Notes: a model not told the origin generated them from the sequence alone. Positions 17,495 to 27,124 are shown, counted from the stretch's first letter. The stretch: DNA of 64,000 nucleotides from JACPUX01 sp964517465 (GCA_964517465.1 CAZFEK010000006.1:1-64000), one strand, 5' to 3'. Translations and numbers: made by a program.

Positions 17495-17681
17495 GGCGAG
17501 GGGGCGAAAGCGTGCTAGGATAGCGGCGTGTCATTGCAAGATATTCTGCACTGCCCAAACTTGGCAGGAGTTCAAAGCGATTATGCGCCGCAGGCCCTTT
17601 TGGCGGCCTGCCATTCGAATTGCCGCACTCAGATCGTTTCGCGCCCCGCCTTTACATTTTTCCATGCACAAGGAGGATGAC

Positions 17682-18608
17682 ATGTCCCTAAACTCGAAGA
17701 TCTTCGTCGCCCTGCTGGGGTTCGGCCTGACCGCGAGCGCACAGGCGGCGCAGCGCACCTTCGTCTCAACTACTGGCAATGATGCCAACACCGCCACCAA
17801 TTGCGGTGCCAGCACTCCCTGTCGTGGTTTCTCTGCCGCGCTTACGGTCACCGATGTGGGCGGAGAAATACTCGCGGTGAGTTCGGGCGGCTACGGCCCG
17901 GTGACGCTCACCAAGTCAGTTTCGCTCATCGCCGCGCCGGGTATCTATGCCGGATTATCGGTATTTTCTGGTTCGGGGATCAGCATCGCCACCGCCGGGG
18001 TGAGCATCGTGCTGCGGGGCCTCACCATCAACGGCCTAGGGGGGGCCAGCGGAGTCAGCATGACCAATGGCAGCAAACTCTCGGTGGAAAACTGCGTCAT
18101 TTCCAATTTCACCAGCGGTCAAGGCGTCGACATCAGCACCGCGGCTACGGTACGCATCGTCGATAGCCTATTCCGAGACAATAGCACTGGTATTTCGGTG
18201 CGCTATGGGGCCACCGCCGACATTTCGAACACCAAACTCGTCGGCAACGCCTACGGCATTTGGACCGAAGGTGTGGCGGCGGGAACTACCACCAGCTCGG
18301 TGAGCGATAGTGTGGTTACCGGCAGCGGCACCGCCGGTATCACCTCGACGGGGAGCCTCGCTGGAGCCACTGCACGCACCGAGGTGATCCGCACCACAGT
18401 ATCGAATGGCGGCACTGGCGTTGCGGCGCAAGCCACGGCGGGTACGGCGGTGATGACGCTCTCGGAGAGCATGGTCACGGGCAACGCTACGGGCCTGGTA
18501 CAAAGCGCAACGGGCGGGACGGCGACTTTCAACTCGCTCACCAACAACACGGTTTCGGATAACACCACCGCTTCCTCCGGTACGATTACGCCACTGGCGG
18601 CGATGTAA
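17682..18608 (+). CDS. Secreted right-handed beta-helix protein (stand-alone module)
   Basis: A 308-residue protein consisting of a signal peptide (MSLNSKIFVALLGFGLTASA, cleavage around AQA) and one beta-helix module. The module opens QRTFVSTTGNDANTATNC and has the Cys pair NCGASTPCRGF. Short parallel-strand rungs of about 22-25 residues follow, rich in Ser, Thr, Gly and Val (IRIVDSLFRDNSTGISV and similar). It ends SGTITPLAAM. The start at 17682 is decided by a perfect AGGAGG at 17671-17676, five bases upstream. Related beta-helix proteins bind or cleave polysaccharides, but no catalytic residues can be assigned, so a structural or adhesive role is equally possible. Confidence 0.85.
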   Translation: MSLNSKIFVALLGFGLTASAQAAQRTFVSTTGNDANTATNCGASTPCRGFSAALTVTDVGGEILAVSSGGYGPVTLTKSVSLIAAPGIYAGLSVFSGSGISIATAGVSIVLRGLTINGLGGASGVSMTNGSKLSVENCVISNFTSGQGVDISTAATVRIVDSLFRDNSTGISVRYGATADISNTKLVGNAYGIWTEGVAAGTTTSSVSDSVVTGSGTAGITSTGSLAGATARTEVIRTTVSNGGTGVAAQATAGTAVMTLSESMVTGNATGLVQSATGGTATFNSLTNNTVSDNTTASSGTITPLAAM

Positions 18609-18667
18609 TTTCGGGTAAGTAAACGTTGGTGATTTGCTCGATTTGGGAAGTTCTGGGATTTGATCTA

Positions 18668-21600
18668 ATGAGTTTCGTTTCGGCGGTGCGGCAATTTCGG
18701 TGGGACAGGATGTTTTGGGTTTGCCTGCTTGCCATACCGATAGGGACGATCGCACCGGAGGCGGTTGGCGCGACGGTTCCCGATGCGCCGACCATTGGGA
18801 CGGGCGTTCCGGGAGATGCGAGCGCAAGCATTAGCTTCACGCCGGGGAGCGACGGTGGCGCCACAATCGACGATTTTCGGGCGACCTGTAGTCCGGGGTC
18901 GATCACCGGGAACGGTGGCGCAAGCCCGGTCACAGTGACAGGGCTAACCAACGGTACCCCATACACCTGCACGGTGGCGGCGCATAACAGTTTGGGTTGG
19001 AGTGCGGAATCGGCACCCACTGGGAGCTTCACTCCGGCCGCAGCGACGGCACCTTCGGCGCCTACGGGCGTGGTGGGCACACCTGGCAATGCGCAGATCT
19101 CGGTGGCCTTCACCGCCTCGTCTTCACCGGGCACCTTGGCCGGAGGGGCCGCGGCAACCATTACCGGATACACCGCGACTTGCGGCAGTCAGAGCAATTC
19201 CGGATCGGGTTCGCCCATCGTCGTTTCAGGGCTGACTAACGGCACGAGCTACCCCTGCGTGGTAAAAGCGACGAATAGCGTACCCCTCGATTCACCCGAT
19301 TCAACGCCTTCCACTGCGGTAACTCCGTACACCCTGCCCGATCAGCCGACCGGCGTGAGCGTCGTGGCCGGCAACGCCTCGGTTAGCGTGAGCTTTTCCG
19401 CGCCAGCATTTAATGGCGGCGCGGTCATCGACAACTATCGCGCGGAGTGCAACCCGGGCGGAACGACGGTCTCGGGTACCGCGTCTCCGATCAATGTCGG
19501 CGGCCTTGCCAACGGTACGAGCTACACCTGCACGGTGGCCGCGCATAATGCCGCTGGATGGGGGGCTCCGTCGGTTGTCTCCAACTCGGCGACGCCGCTG
19601 GCAGCGACGGCACCCACGGCGCCTACCGGAGTGAGCGGTTCACCAGGGAACGCACAGATTTCAGTGAGCTTTACTCCGTCAAGCAGTCCCGGCACCATAG
19701 GGGGTGCGCAGCCGGCGACGATCACCGGCTATACCGCGACTTGCGGCAGCCAGAGTAATTCCGGCGCGACTTCGCCGATCGTCGTTTCGGGCCTCACCAA
19801 CGGCACGGGTTACACCTGCGTCGTGAGGGCCACCAACAGCGTGCCCTTGGATTCGCCGGACTCGTCGCCCTCGACTTCGGTGACGCCGCGCACAGTGCCT
19901 GATGCGCCTACGATAGGTGCTGCGACACCGGGTAGCGGAACCGTGAACGTTGCTTTTACTCCAAATGGTAATGGCGGAGCGACGATCGACAGTTATCGTG
20001 CGACCTGCAGTCCCGGGGCGATTACCGGGACCGGAGTGTCGAGTCCCATCTCCGTCACCGGGCTGACCAACGGCACGCCTTACAACTGCACTGTGGCTGC
20101 CCATAACACTGCGGGGTATGGTGCCGAATCCGCAGCGTCGAATAGCGTAACGCCGCGTACCGTCCCCGATATGCCGACCATGGGCAGCGCAACTGCGCTC
20201 GATGCCAGCGCAAATGTGGCGTTCACGCTCAACTTTAACGGCGGAGCCACGGTCGATATCGTGGTGGTAATCTGCACTTCGGCGGATGGCGGGACGACTG
20301 GAAGCAACACCGGAACGGTGTCGCCGATCCTCGTTGCGGGGCTTACCAACACTAAGACTTACACCTGCATAGTTTCCGCTCACAACGCGGCGGGTTGGAG
20401 CACGGACTCGATCCCCTCGGCAAGCTTCATTCCGCTTGCGCCAACTGCACCGACGGCGCCGAGCGGCGCGAGCGGGGTGCCCGGCAACGGGCAGATTTCG
20501 GTCAGTTTTACCCTGTCGAGCAGCCCAGGTACTATTGGGGGCACGCAACCGGCGACGATTACGGGGTATACCGCAACTTGCGGCAGCCAAAGCAACTCCG
20601 GGGCGAGTTCGCCAATTGTTGTTTCCGGCCTTGCCAACGGCACGAGCTACACCTGTGTTGTCAAGGCAACCAACAACGTGCCCCTTGATTCGCCCAGTTC
20701 CCCGCCTTCGGGAGCGGTAACGCCACGCACGGTTCCCAGCGCGCCCACGATCGGTACCGCGACTGCAGGCAATGGGAGTGCCGCAGTCACGTTTTCGCCT
20801 AGCGGCAACAACGGCGGCGCAACCATCGATCATTATCGTGCCACCTGCACGTCAAGTAACGGCGGAGCAACAGGCACCGGGACCGGGGCAAGTTCTCCGA
20901 TCAGTGTGACAGGACTGACCAATGCCAAGAACTACACCTGCACGGTTGCTGCCCACAATGACGCCGGCTATAGCGCCGAATCCGCTCCGTCGAGCAGCAT
21001 CACACCAAGGACACAAGTGCAGCGAGCGTTCGTTTCGGCAACCAACGGCGACGACAATAACATCGACTTCGGCTGTTCCACCTCGCTACCCTGCCGCACC
21101 TTTACAGCGGCTATGCAGGTCACGTTGACGGGTGGTGAGATTCTGGCGATTGCCACCGGTGATTATGGCACCGCAGCGATCACCAAATCGGTAAGCCTCT
21201 CCGGGGCACCGGGGGAAAGCGTTTCTTTGACCGCGACGGGCGGTTCTGCGGTAAGCATCGCAACCGCGGGAGTAAAAGTGATCTTGCGCCATTTGCGCCT
21301 GGTTGGCTCCGGCGGCAGCTATGGGGTGAGCATGACTAACGGCGCCCAGTTGCAAATCGAAAATTGCGTGATCAGCGGTTTTGGGGCGGTCGGAGTGCTA
21401 GTGACTACACCCGCTGTGGTGCGCATCTTCGACAGCATTGTTCGCGATCAAACTAGCGGGGGTGTACGTCTCAGCAACGGGGCAAAGGCGGACATCGTCC
21501 GATCGAAAGTGGTCGGAAATGGATACGGCGGCATCGTGGTCGAGGGCAGTGTTGCCGGCACGACCACACGCGCGACGGTAACTCGGAGCGTGATCGTCGG

Positions 21601-21895
21601 TGTCAAGGATGTTGATACCGGGGTGTCTGCCGAATCCAGCTCCAGCACCGGAATCGCCCAAATCGAAATTACCCGCAGCTCGATCAGCAATGCCACCTAC
21701 GGGATTCTGGCCTACTCCTCCGCAGGAGGTAGTTCGACAGCGGCCATTACCGTGAGTCGGTCTCGGATCAATGGCAATACCACAGGCTTGGAGCAGCTTG
21801 GGGCGGGTTCGGTCCTGCGCTCGCGCGGCAACAACAGTGTGAGCGGAAACTCGGTCGCCACTTCCGGCGCAATAACCGCTCTGCCCGCGATGTAG
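18668..21895 (+). CDS. Exported protein with eight Fn3-like domains and a beta-helix module
   Basis: About 1075 residues. The N-terminal hydrophobic segment (MFWVCLLAIPIGTIAPEAVGA) acts as signal peptide. Eight fibronectin type III-like domains follow, in two alternating kinds. Type A begins like VPDAPTIG; type B begins like APTAPTGVSG and contains GYTATCGSQSNSG. The observed order is A-B-A-B-A-A-B-A. The last third, from QVQRAFVSATNGDDNN, is the same beta-helix module as in the neighbours, with the Cys pair GCSTSLPCRTF and the tail AITALPAM. The start is uncertain: ATG at 18668 or ATG at 18710, both without a strong ribosome site. It is probably a long extracellular stalk carrying a beta-helix head. 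Confidence 0.83.
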   Translation: MSFVSAVRQFRWDRMFWVCLLAIPIGTIAPEAVGATVPDAPTIGTGVPGDASASISFTPGSDGGATIDDFRATCSPGSITGNGGASPVTVTGLTNGTPYTCTVAAHNSLGWSAESAPTGSFTPAAATAPSAPTGVVGTPGNAQISVAFTASSSPGTLAGGAAATITGYTATCGSQSNSGSGSPIVVSGLTNGTSYPCVVKATNSVPLDSPDSTPSTAVTPYTLPDQPTGVSVVAGNASVSVSFSAPAFNGGAVIDNYRAECNPGGTTVSGTASPINVGGLANGTSYTCTVAAHNAAGWGAPSVVSNSATPLAATAPTAPTGVSGSPGNAQISVSFTPSSSPGTIGGAQPATITGYTATCGSQSNSGATSPIVVSGLTNGTGYTCVVRATNSVPLDSPDSSPSTSVTPRTVPDAPTIGAATPGSGTVNVAFTPNGNGGATIDSYRATCSPGAITGTGVSSPISVTGLTNGTPYNCTVAAHNTAGYGAESAASNSVTPRTVPDMPTMGSATALDASANVAFTLNFNGGATVDIVVVICTSADGGTTGSNTGTVSPILVAGLTNTKTYTCIVSAHNAAGWSTDSIPSASFIPLAPTAPTAPSGASGVPGNGQISVSFTLSSSPGTIGGTQPATITGYTATCGSQSNSGASSPIVVSGLANGTSYTCVVKATNNVPLDSPSSPPSGAVTPRTVPSAPTIGTATAGNGSAAVTFSPSGNNGGATIDHYRATCTSSNGGATGTGTGASSPISVTGLTNAKNYTCTVAAHNDAGYSAESAPSSSITPRTQVQRAFVSATNGDDNNIDFGCSTSLPCRTFTAAMQVTLTGGEILAIATGDYGTAAITKSVSLSGAPGESVSLTATGGSAVSIATAGVKVILRHLRLVGSGGSYGVSMTNGAQLQIENCVISGFGAVGVLVTTPAVVRIFDSIVRDQTSGGVRLSNGAKADIVRSKVVGNGYGGIVVEGSVAGTTTRATVTRSVIVGVKDVDTGVSAESSSSTGIAQIEITRSSISNATYGILAYSSAGGSSTAAITVSRSRINGNTTGLEQLGAGSVLRSRGNNSVSGNSVATSGAITALPAM

Positions 21896-22134
21896 TCTTA
21901 AGACAAAATCACTCTAAGGGGGCGGGCTGACAAGGAGGGTTCTCTGTTCGGCCCGGGGGACTGAGCGGCGAAATAGTCGGTAGCGAGGGACCGGCCCGCC
22001 GCAGTTTTGCACCGCGACTTGTCGGTTTGCCCTAAATGCCGATGCACTACGAAGCGGCGTGTCGGACGGCGGCCGAGAGCGGCTTGCTCATTTGCCAGCT
22101 ATTGATCGGTTTTGACCTGAGCAAAGAGCGTCGC

Positions 22135-22163
22135 AAAAGAGCTACGGAGCGCAAAACTCTTTT
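22135..22163 (+). other. Intergenic 21896-22193: possible leader hairpin before the next beta-helix gene
   Basis: The 298-bp gap between two beta-helix genes holds no convincing gene. AAAAGAG at 22135-22141 and CTCTTTT at 22157-22163 can pair, forming a weak AT-rich stem ending in T residues just before the ribosome site of the gene at 22194. A perfect GTCTTAAGAC palindrome lies directly at the end of the upstream gene. Neither element can be assigned a function from sequence. Confidence 0.3.
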
Positions 22164-22193
22164 TCATTCAAGTTCTCGGTGAAGGAGTTCTCC

Positions 22194-23129
22194 GTGTTTA
22201 CAAAGGCACTTTCCTTGGCGCTCCTATGCGCCGGTTTCGCCGCTCCGATTCACGCGGCTTCGCGCACTTATGTCGCCATATCCGGTAGCGATACCAATGT
22301 TGCTTCGAACTGCAGCAACGCTGCGCCATGTAGAGAAATTAACGCGGCGCTGACCGTTACGGACGCTGGCGGAGAAATCGTCGTTCTCAATTCGGGAGAC
22401 TATCAACCAGCCACCTTGAACAAGTCGGTTGCCGTCGTGGCGGCGCCAGGCGTGCATGCGGGAATACCTGTTTCTGCGGGGACAGGGATTGCTATCAATA
22501 CTCCCGGAGTGAATGTCGTGCTGCATGGTTTGTCGATCGTCGGCGCTGGCGGGAGCGTCGGAATTGGCATGTTCGATGGTTCAAAACTTGCGGTAGAGCG
22601 CTGCGTGATCAGCGGGTTTCGTTCAGCCGGTCTGGTCGTTGCTGCACCAGTACAGGTGAGTGTAAACGATAGCATCTTCCGTGATCACGGCACCGGCGGC
22701 CTGCGCTTGAGTAACGGCGCCAGGGGCGAAATTGCGCGATCGAAGTTTCTGGGCAATGGCTATGGCGGAATCGTGATCGAGAGCGCGCAGCCTGGGACAA
22801 CGACGCGTGCATCCGTAAGTCAAAGCATCGTTATGGGCATCAAGGACGGTGCCGATTGGGGCATTTCTGCCGAGTCTTATGGCGTTACGAGCACGGTTCA
22901 GGTGGAAGTGATGCGCAGTACGATAACCAACACCAGCAAGGGCGTGGTTGCTTACTCGACAAGCGGTGGTAGCGCTACGACGGTCCTTAACAGAAGTCGG
23001 GTGAGTGGGAACACCACGGGAATCGAGCAGTTAGGCGCCGGTGCTATATTGCGCAGTCGCGGAAACAACGCGGTGCAAGGAAATGGCGCCAATAGCTCGG
23101 GTACGATAACACCCCTTGCACCCATCTAG
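22194..23129 (+). CDS. Secreted right-handed beta-helix protein (stand-alone module)
   Basis: A 311-residue paralogue of the 17682 gene. The signal peptide is MFTKALSLALLCAGFAAPIHA. The module starts SRTYVAISGSDTNVASNC with the Cys pair NCSNAAPCREI, continues with beta-helix rungs and ends SGTITPLAPI. The GTG at 22194 is preferred over a GTG at 22179 because AAGGAG at 22182-22187 sits six bases before it and the signal peptide then begins correctly. Several rungs (DSIFRDHGTGGLRLSNGARG, GNGYGGIVIES) are nearly the same as those in the two fused proteins upstream, showing a common origin. The specific function is unknown. Confidence 0.85.
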   Translation: MFTKALSLALLCAGFAAPIHAASRTYVAISGSDTNVASNCSNAAPCREINAALTVTDAGGEIVVLNSGDYQPATLNKSVAVVAAPGVHAGIPVSAGTGIAINTPGVNVVLHGLSIVGAGGSVGIGMFDGSKLAVERCVISGFRSAGLVVAAPVQVSVNDSIFRDHGTGGLRLSNGARGEIARSKFLGNGYGGIVIESAQPGTTTRASVSQSIVMGIKDGADWGISAESYGVTSTVQVEVMRSTITNTSKGVVAYSTSGGSATTVLNRSRVSGNTTGIEQLGAGAILRSRGNNAVQGNGANSSGTITPLAPI

Positions 23130-23209
23130 TCGATCGCCTGGAGCGGTAACCGCGATTCGTTCGTCGCCTATCCTACCTGCGCCCTACCTGCGAGAGCCCG
23201 ACCGGTTGA

Positions 23210-24781
23210 TCACCTTCCGTATGCGTAAGGATCCCAGTCCTCGGTGACCTTCGGCACTTCCACCCAGTTGCCGGGAGGCGGCGGGGTGGCGGTCGTCCAC
23301 TCGAGCGACTGCGAACCCCAGGGGTTATCCGCCGCCTTGGCTCCTTTCGCCGCGCCGTGGATCCAGTTGATCACCGCCAATGCAAATCCGATCCCGATGA
23401 GCGCCGCGCCCAGCGTCATGAACTGATGGGCAGATTGAAACTGAGGGAAGTGAGCATAGTCGTAATAGCGCCGGGGCATGCCATCGACCCCGATGGACAT
23501 CATGGTCCAGAAGACGATATTGACGCCGACGAAGGTGATCCAGAAGGCCCAGCTTGCTGTGCCCTCGTGATACATGCGGCCGGTGATTTTCGGGAAGTAG
23601 TAATAAACCCCGCCGAAGATGGCGAATGTACCGGCCACGGCCATCACGTAGTGGAAGTGTCCGACCACGTAATAGGTGTCGGACAGATGCAAAGTAAGTG
23701 AGGGGATGGCGAGCGGGATGCCGGTCAACCCCCCGATCAAAAACAAAAACACCACGCCGAGCGCCCAGAGCATGGGTGCGCGGAAATCGATCGCGCCTTT
23801 GTACAACGTGCCCACCAAGCCGATGACCATGAGCCCAACCGGAATCGAAATCAGAAGCGTGGTGACCATCTGCCCGATGCGAATCCAATCGGCCATCCCC
23901 GAAACATAGAGATGATGCACCCACACTACGCCCGAAATCAGTACGATACCGAAGATCCCTCCGTAAACCACCATCTTGTAATTGAACACGCGATTCTTGG
24001 CGAAGGTGGCGACGATCTCATATACCACGCCGATGAAGGGCAGGAAGATCACATATACCGCGGGGTGCGAGTAGAACCAGAACAGATTCTGGTAGATCAA
24101 TACGTCGCCGCCTTGTGCGGGATCGAAAAAGTGTGTGCCGAGGTATTTGTCGAAGGTGATCAGAGTCACCGCAGTGCCTAGCACCGGCACAAAGATGAGC
24201 TGAAGCACGAAGGCCGCCAGGGTGCACCAGACAAAGATGTTGAGCTTGTTCAGCGTTATTCCAGGCGCCCGCATGTAGGCCACCGTGGTAAGGAAGTTCA
24301 CACCGCCAAGAATCGAGGCAAAACCAAGGATCAGCACCGTAAAGGTGTAAAAGGCGGTATTACCCCGAGTAATGGTGGAATAGGGCGGATAACCCGTCCA
24401 CATCACATCCGGCGGATCGGGAATGACGAAGGTGAGCAAGGCCAGGACGATGCCGCCGTAAAAGAGCCAGACCGAGAGCGCGTTGAGCCTCGGGAAAGCG
24501 ACGTCCTTGGCGCCGATCATCAACGGTATGACGTAATTGGCGAAAAACCCCGTGAGTGCAGGGATTTGGAAGCCCAGGATCATCGCGGCGCCATGGAAAT
24601 ACAGCCAAACGTTGTAATTGCTGGGATTGGCGGTGAGTGTGGGGCCGATGCTGGAAAGCTCGATGCGCATCAAAATCGCCATGAGCCCAGCAACGGCGAA
24701 CGCAGCCATCGAACCGATCAAGTAGAGAACGCCGACCCGCTTGTGGTCGGTCGTAAAAACCCATTCTTTCCAGCTGCTCAT
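23210..24781 (-). CDS. ctaD: Cytochrome c oxidase subunit I (A2-type)
   Basis: A 523-residue, 12-helix catalytic subunit of a heme-copper oxidase reducing O2 to water. Heme and CuB ligands are in WLYFHGAAMILGF, WFYSHPAVYV (His-Tyr pair), VWVHHLYVSG and VVGHFHYVMAVAG. Helix VI has YSHPAV instead of the Glu-containing GHPEV, the signature of the A2 subfamily of proton-pumping oxidases. D-pathway residues are seen in FFANYVIPLMIGAKDVAFPR. The start is the ATG at 24781 (MSSWKEWVFTTDHKRVG), 4 bp after ctaC. It is the last gene of the minus-strand order ctaE-sco-ctaC-ctaD. Confidence 0.97.
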   Translation of the reverse strand: MSSWKEWVFTTDHKRVGVLYLIGSMAAFAVAGLMAILMRIELSSIGPTLTANPSNYNVWLYFHGAAMILGFQIPALTGFFANYVIPLMIGAKDVAFPRLNALSVWLFYGGIVLALLTFVIPDPPDVMWTGYPPYSTITRGNTAFYTFTVLILGFASILGGVNFLTTVAYMRAPGITLNKLNIFVWCTLAAFVLQLIFVPVLGTAVTLITFDKYLGTHFFDPAQGGDVLIYQNLFWFYSHPAVYVIFLPFIGVVYEIVATFAKNRVFNYKMVVYGGIFGIVLISGVVWVHHLYVSGMADWIRIGQMVTTLLISIPVGLMVIGLVGTLYKGAIDFRAPMLWALGVVFLFLIGGLTGIPLAIPSLTLHLSDTYYVVGHFHYVMAVAGTFAIFGGVYYYFPKITGRMYHEGTASWAFWITFVGVNIVFWTMMSIGVDGMPRRYYDYAHFPQFQSAHQFMTLGAALIGIGFALAVINWIHGAAKGAKAADNPWGSQSLEWTTATPPPPGNWVEVPKVTEDWDPYAYGR

Positions 24782-24785
24782 GCCT

Positions 24786-25523
24786 TTAGGCCTCCGGTTT
24801 CGCCGCCGGCTCTTTGGCGAGCCGGGCCGCTTCTTGTGCATACCAGGCGGTGAAATCGGCGGGTGGAACCACCACCACTTTGCCCACCATGTAAGAATGC
24901 ATCACGCCGCAATACTCGGCGCAAGTGACAATGTGTTCGCCGGGCTTTTGCGGATAGAACCACAGATAGGTGACCCGACCCGGCATAGAGTCTTCCTTGA
25001 CTCGGAAATCGGGAATGAAGTGGCTGTGTATGGTGTCGCGGCTGGTCATGCGCAGGAGCACCGGTTTGCCAGCCGGCACCTTGAGTTCGTTCTGGACCTT
25101 CAGCCCGTTCGGATAGGTGTAGTCCCAGGAGTACATGCCGCTCTCCAGTTGCACTTCCAGGCGGTCAGCCGGCACGGTGCGGTAATCGTTCCAAAGCGCC
25201 CAACCCTTGGCGGCAAGGTAGAAATCGTCGGCCATGAAAATGAAGGTGGGGATCAGCGCCCATCCCACCGCGGCGGCGGCGTTGAGCTTTACGCTGCCGC
25301 CTTCCTGTTGCGGATCCCGCCGACGATAACGAATGATGAACCAGGCGGTCACGAGTGCAAAAACGATGCCCAGCACGGTGATGTCGACGATGACTTCATG
25401 CCAGAGGCGGTCCCAGCCGCGGGCTGGGTCGTTGGGGCTTCCGCCTGACGGATAGTCCGCCCAAGCGCTGTTCACGGCAACAATCGACGCCAGGGTGCAG
25501 GACCATAGGCTAAGCCGTCGCAT
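24786..25523 (-). CDS. ctaC: Cytochrome c oxidase subunit II
   Basis: A 245-residue protein with a signal peptide (MRRLSLWSCTLASIVAVNSAWA), two membrane helices (about 38-60 and 82-98) and a periplasmic cupredoxin domain. The binuclear CuA ligands are in TCAEYCGVMHSYM together with the upstream His in TIHSHFIPDF. No C-terminal cytochrome c domain is fused. It accepts electrons from cytochrome c, plausibly the diheme protein encoded divergently at 27347. The start overlaps the end of the SCO gene by 14 bp, fitting coupling between the CuA subunit and its copper chaperone. Confidence 0.96.
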   Translation of the reverse strand: MRRLSLWSCTLASIVAVNSAWADYPSGGSPNDPARGWDRLWHEVIVDITVLGIVFALVTAWFIIRYRRRDPQQEGGSVKLNAAAAVGWALIPTFIFMADDFYLAAKGWALWNDYRTVPADRLEVQLESGMYSWDYTYPNGLKVQNELKVPAGKPVLLRMTSRDTIHSHFIPDFRVKEDSMPGRVTYLWFYPQKPGEHIVTCAEYCGVMHSYMVGKVVVVPPADFTAWYAQEAARLAKEPAAKPEA

Positions 25524-26355
25524 GTTTCATTCTCCCCAGTTTTCTGCGGTAGACGACCGCTCCCAAAATCATCGCTGAAACGCCAAACAGCAGAGACCCG
25601 GTGCCGATCAGCAATGGATAGTTCGGCTGGTACTTGCCTTCGAGATAGTTGTAGCTGAAGCACACGCCGGTCATCATGTCGATGATCGAGGCGGAATTGG
25701 CGATGCGGCCCCAGTCGGCATCGATCAGGGCCAGCTCGATCGAGCGCGCGTCGAAAGCGGTGCCGTAGAGATATCGGGCAATGCGGCCCTCGGGCGTGAG
25801 GAAGATCAGCACATTCGGATGAACGAAGGCCTTGTCGGCCTGCGACCAGAAATAGCGAAAACCCAGCGCCCGAGTGATCTCGCCAATGCCAGTAGCGGCA
25901 TTGCCCAGCACGGCATGGCGCCAACCGTCCCACGTGCCGGAAGCGGTGCGCTGCGCAAACGCTCGCGCGCTTGCGGTCGTGTCTTTCCGATCGAAAGAAA
26001 CCGTGAGCAACCGATAGTCCCGGCCGAGCTCGAACCGCCTCACTCCCAGCAGCGCCTCGGCCACTTGCTGGTTGATGATGGTGCAGCTGCCATCGCACGT
26101 GTAATAGGAGAGCACCAGGATCAGGGGCTTGCCCAACAAATCGCGCAACACCAAGCTACGGCCAGCCGCATCGATCAACTCGAGGTTGCTATCGAGGGGT
26201 GTGCCCAGGTGCTTCGCCTCGTCGATTTGCAGCACCTTGGGGTCGAGAGCCGAAGGCGTATATTGCGCGGCCGGGGCCGCCTCCGGGGTGCGCGCACCGA
26301 GGTTGAGCAGCAAAGCGGCCAGTAACATTCCAGCACTCGCGGACCGGGATCTCAC
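25510..26355 (-). CDS. SCO1/SenC family protein with C-terminal membrane anchor
   Basis: A 281-residue exported protein. An N-terminal signal (SAGMLLAALLLNLGARTPEA) precedes a thioredoxin-fold domain with copper ligands C87 and C91 (YTCDGSC) and His179 (FVHPN). A C-terminal helix (PLLIGTGSLLFGVSAMILGAV) anchors it, unlike the lipid-anchored SCO at 13040. It probably matures CuA in the subunit II encoded next. The start is GTG at 26355, 4 bp after the ctaE stop. The two SCO proteins differ in CxxxC context and anchoring and may act on different steps. Confidence 0.92.
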   Translation of the reverse strand: MRSRSASAGMLLAALLLNLGARTPEAAPAAQYTPSALDPKVLQIDEAKHLGTPLDSNLELIDAAGRSLVLRDLLGKPLILVLSYYTCDGSCTIINQQVAEALLGVRRFELGRDYRLLTVSFDRKDTTASARAFAQRTASGTWDGWRHAVLGNAATGIGEITRALGFRYFWSQADKAFVHPNVLIFLTPEGRIARYLYGTAFDARSIELALIDADWGRIANSASIIDMMTGVCFSYNYLEGKYQPNYPLLIGTGSLLFGVSAMILGAVVYRRKLGRMKHATA

Positions 26356-26359
26356 GCGA

Positions 26360-27124
26360 TCACCAGAAGTAGACTTGGGAAACGACGAAGAACCAAATCA
26401 AATCGACGAAGTGCCAATAAAGCGCCCCGGTCTTCACGAAATGATGATTGACGGTGCCGCGCATCGCCGGAATCAGAATCGCGGTAAAAATGCCCAAGCC
26501 GACGAAAACGTGCGAACCGTGAAACCCGGTAATGCTGTAGAAGACGGTGCTATAGGCGTTGGTATCGAAACTGAAGCCCAAATGAAAAAGGTGATTCCAC
26601 TCGTAGATGGACATCAGCAGAAAGGCCAGACCCAGCGCCATAGTAATCATCAGCCAGCGCGAAAAACCGGCGCGGTCGCCGCGCTCCATATTGGCTTCGC
26701 CGATATGTATGGTAATGCTGGACAGCACCAGGGTAACCGTCATCACCAGCGGCAACACCACGGGCATGACCACGCTTCCTGCGGGCGGCCATGAGCCCGC
26801 GGTCAGGCGCATGAACCAGTAGCTGGCAAAGAAGGAGACAAAAATCATCGCTTCCGCCAGAATGAACCAGCCCATCGCTGGGAAGGCCAGTCCTTCGCCG
26901 TGTTCGCCGCCAATCGCTTCGCGCACCCAACCGGCGATGCCGTAAATCATGACCGGCGCCCCGACGCCCAGGCACAGAATGGCCGCCAAGGGTTGCTGAT
27001 AGACGAATTTCAGGGCGAAGCCCACGGGCAAGAACACCAACAAGCCGACGGTAATGACCAGAGGATAGACGCTGGTTTCCCAGTGCGGCGCGTGAGCGTG
27101 CGCGGACGGTGTGTCGTGCGGCAT
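26360..27124 (-). CDS. ctaE: Cytochrome c oxidase subunit III
   Basis: A 254-residue, seven-helix subunit. Typical features are FILAEAMIFVSFFASYWFMR, the FYSITGFHGSHVFVGL segment with conserved His-Gly-x-His, and the ending GALYWHFVDLIWFFVVSQVYFW. The start MPHDTPSAHAH is chosen over upstream codons that extend into the divergent regulatory region; a G-rich tract lies about ten bases upstream. It is the first gene of the oxidase unit, separated by 222 bp from the divergent cytochrome c gene. Confidence 0.95.
   Translation of the reverse strand: MPHDTPSAHAHAPHWETSVYPLVITVGLLVFLPVGFALKFVYQQPLAAILCLGVGAPVMIYGIAGWVREAIGGEHGEGLAFPAMGWFILAEAMIFVSFFASYWFMRLTAGSWPPAGSVVMPVVLPLVMTVTLVLSSITIHIGEANMERGDRAGFSRWLMITMALGLAFLLMSIYEWNHLFHLGFSFDTNAYSTVFYSITGFHGSHVFVGLGIFTAILIPAMRGTVNHHFVKTGALYWHFVDLIWFFVVSQVYFW

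Noticed and set aside
19679..20833. 384-codon minus-strand frame opposite the Fn3 repeats
   Set aside because: It mirrors the repeat structure of the plus-strand gene and has no start signals or recognisable domain.
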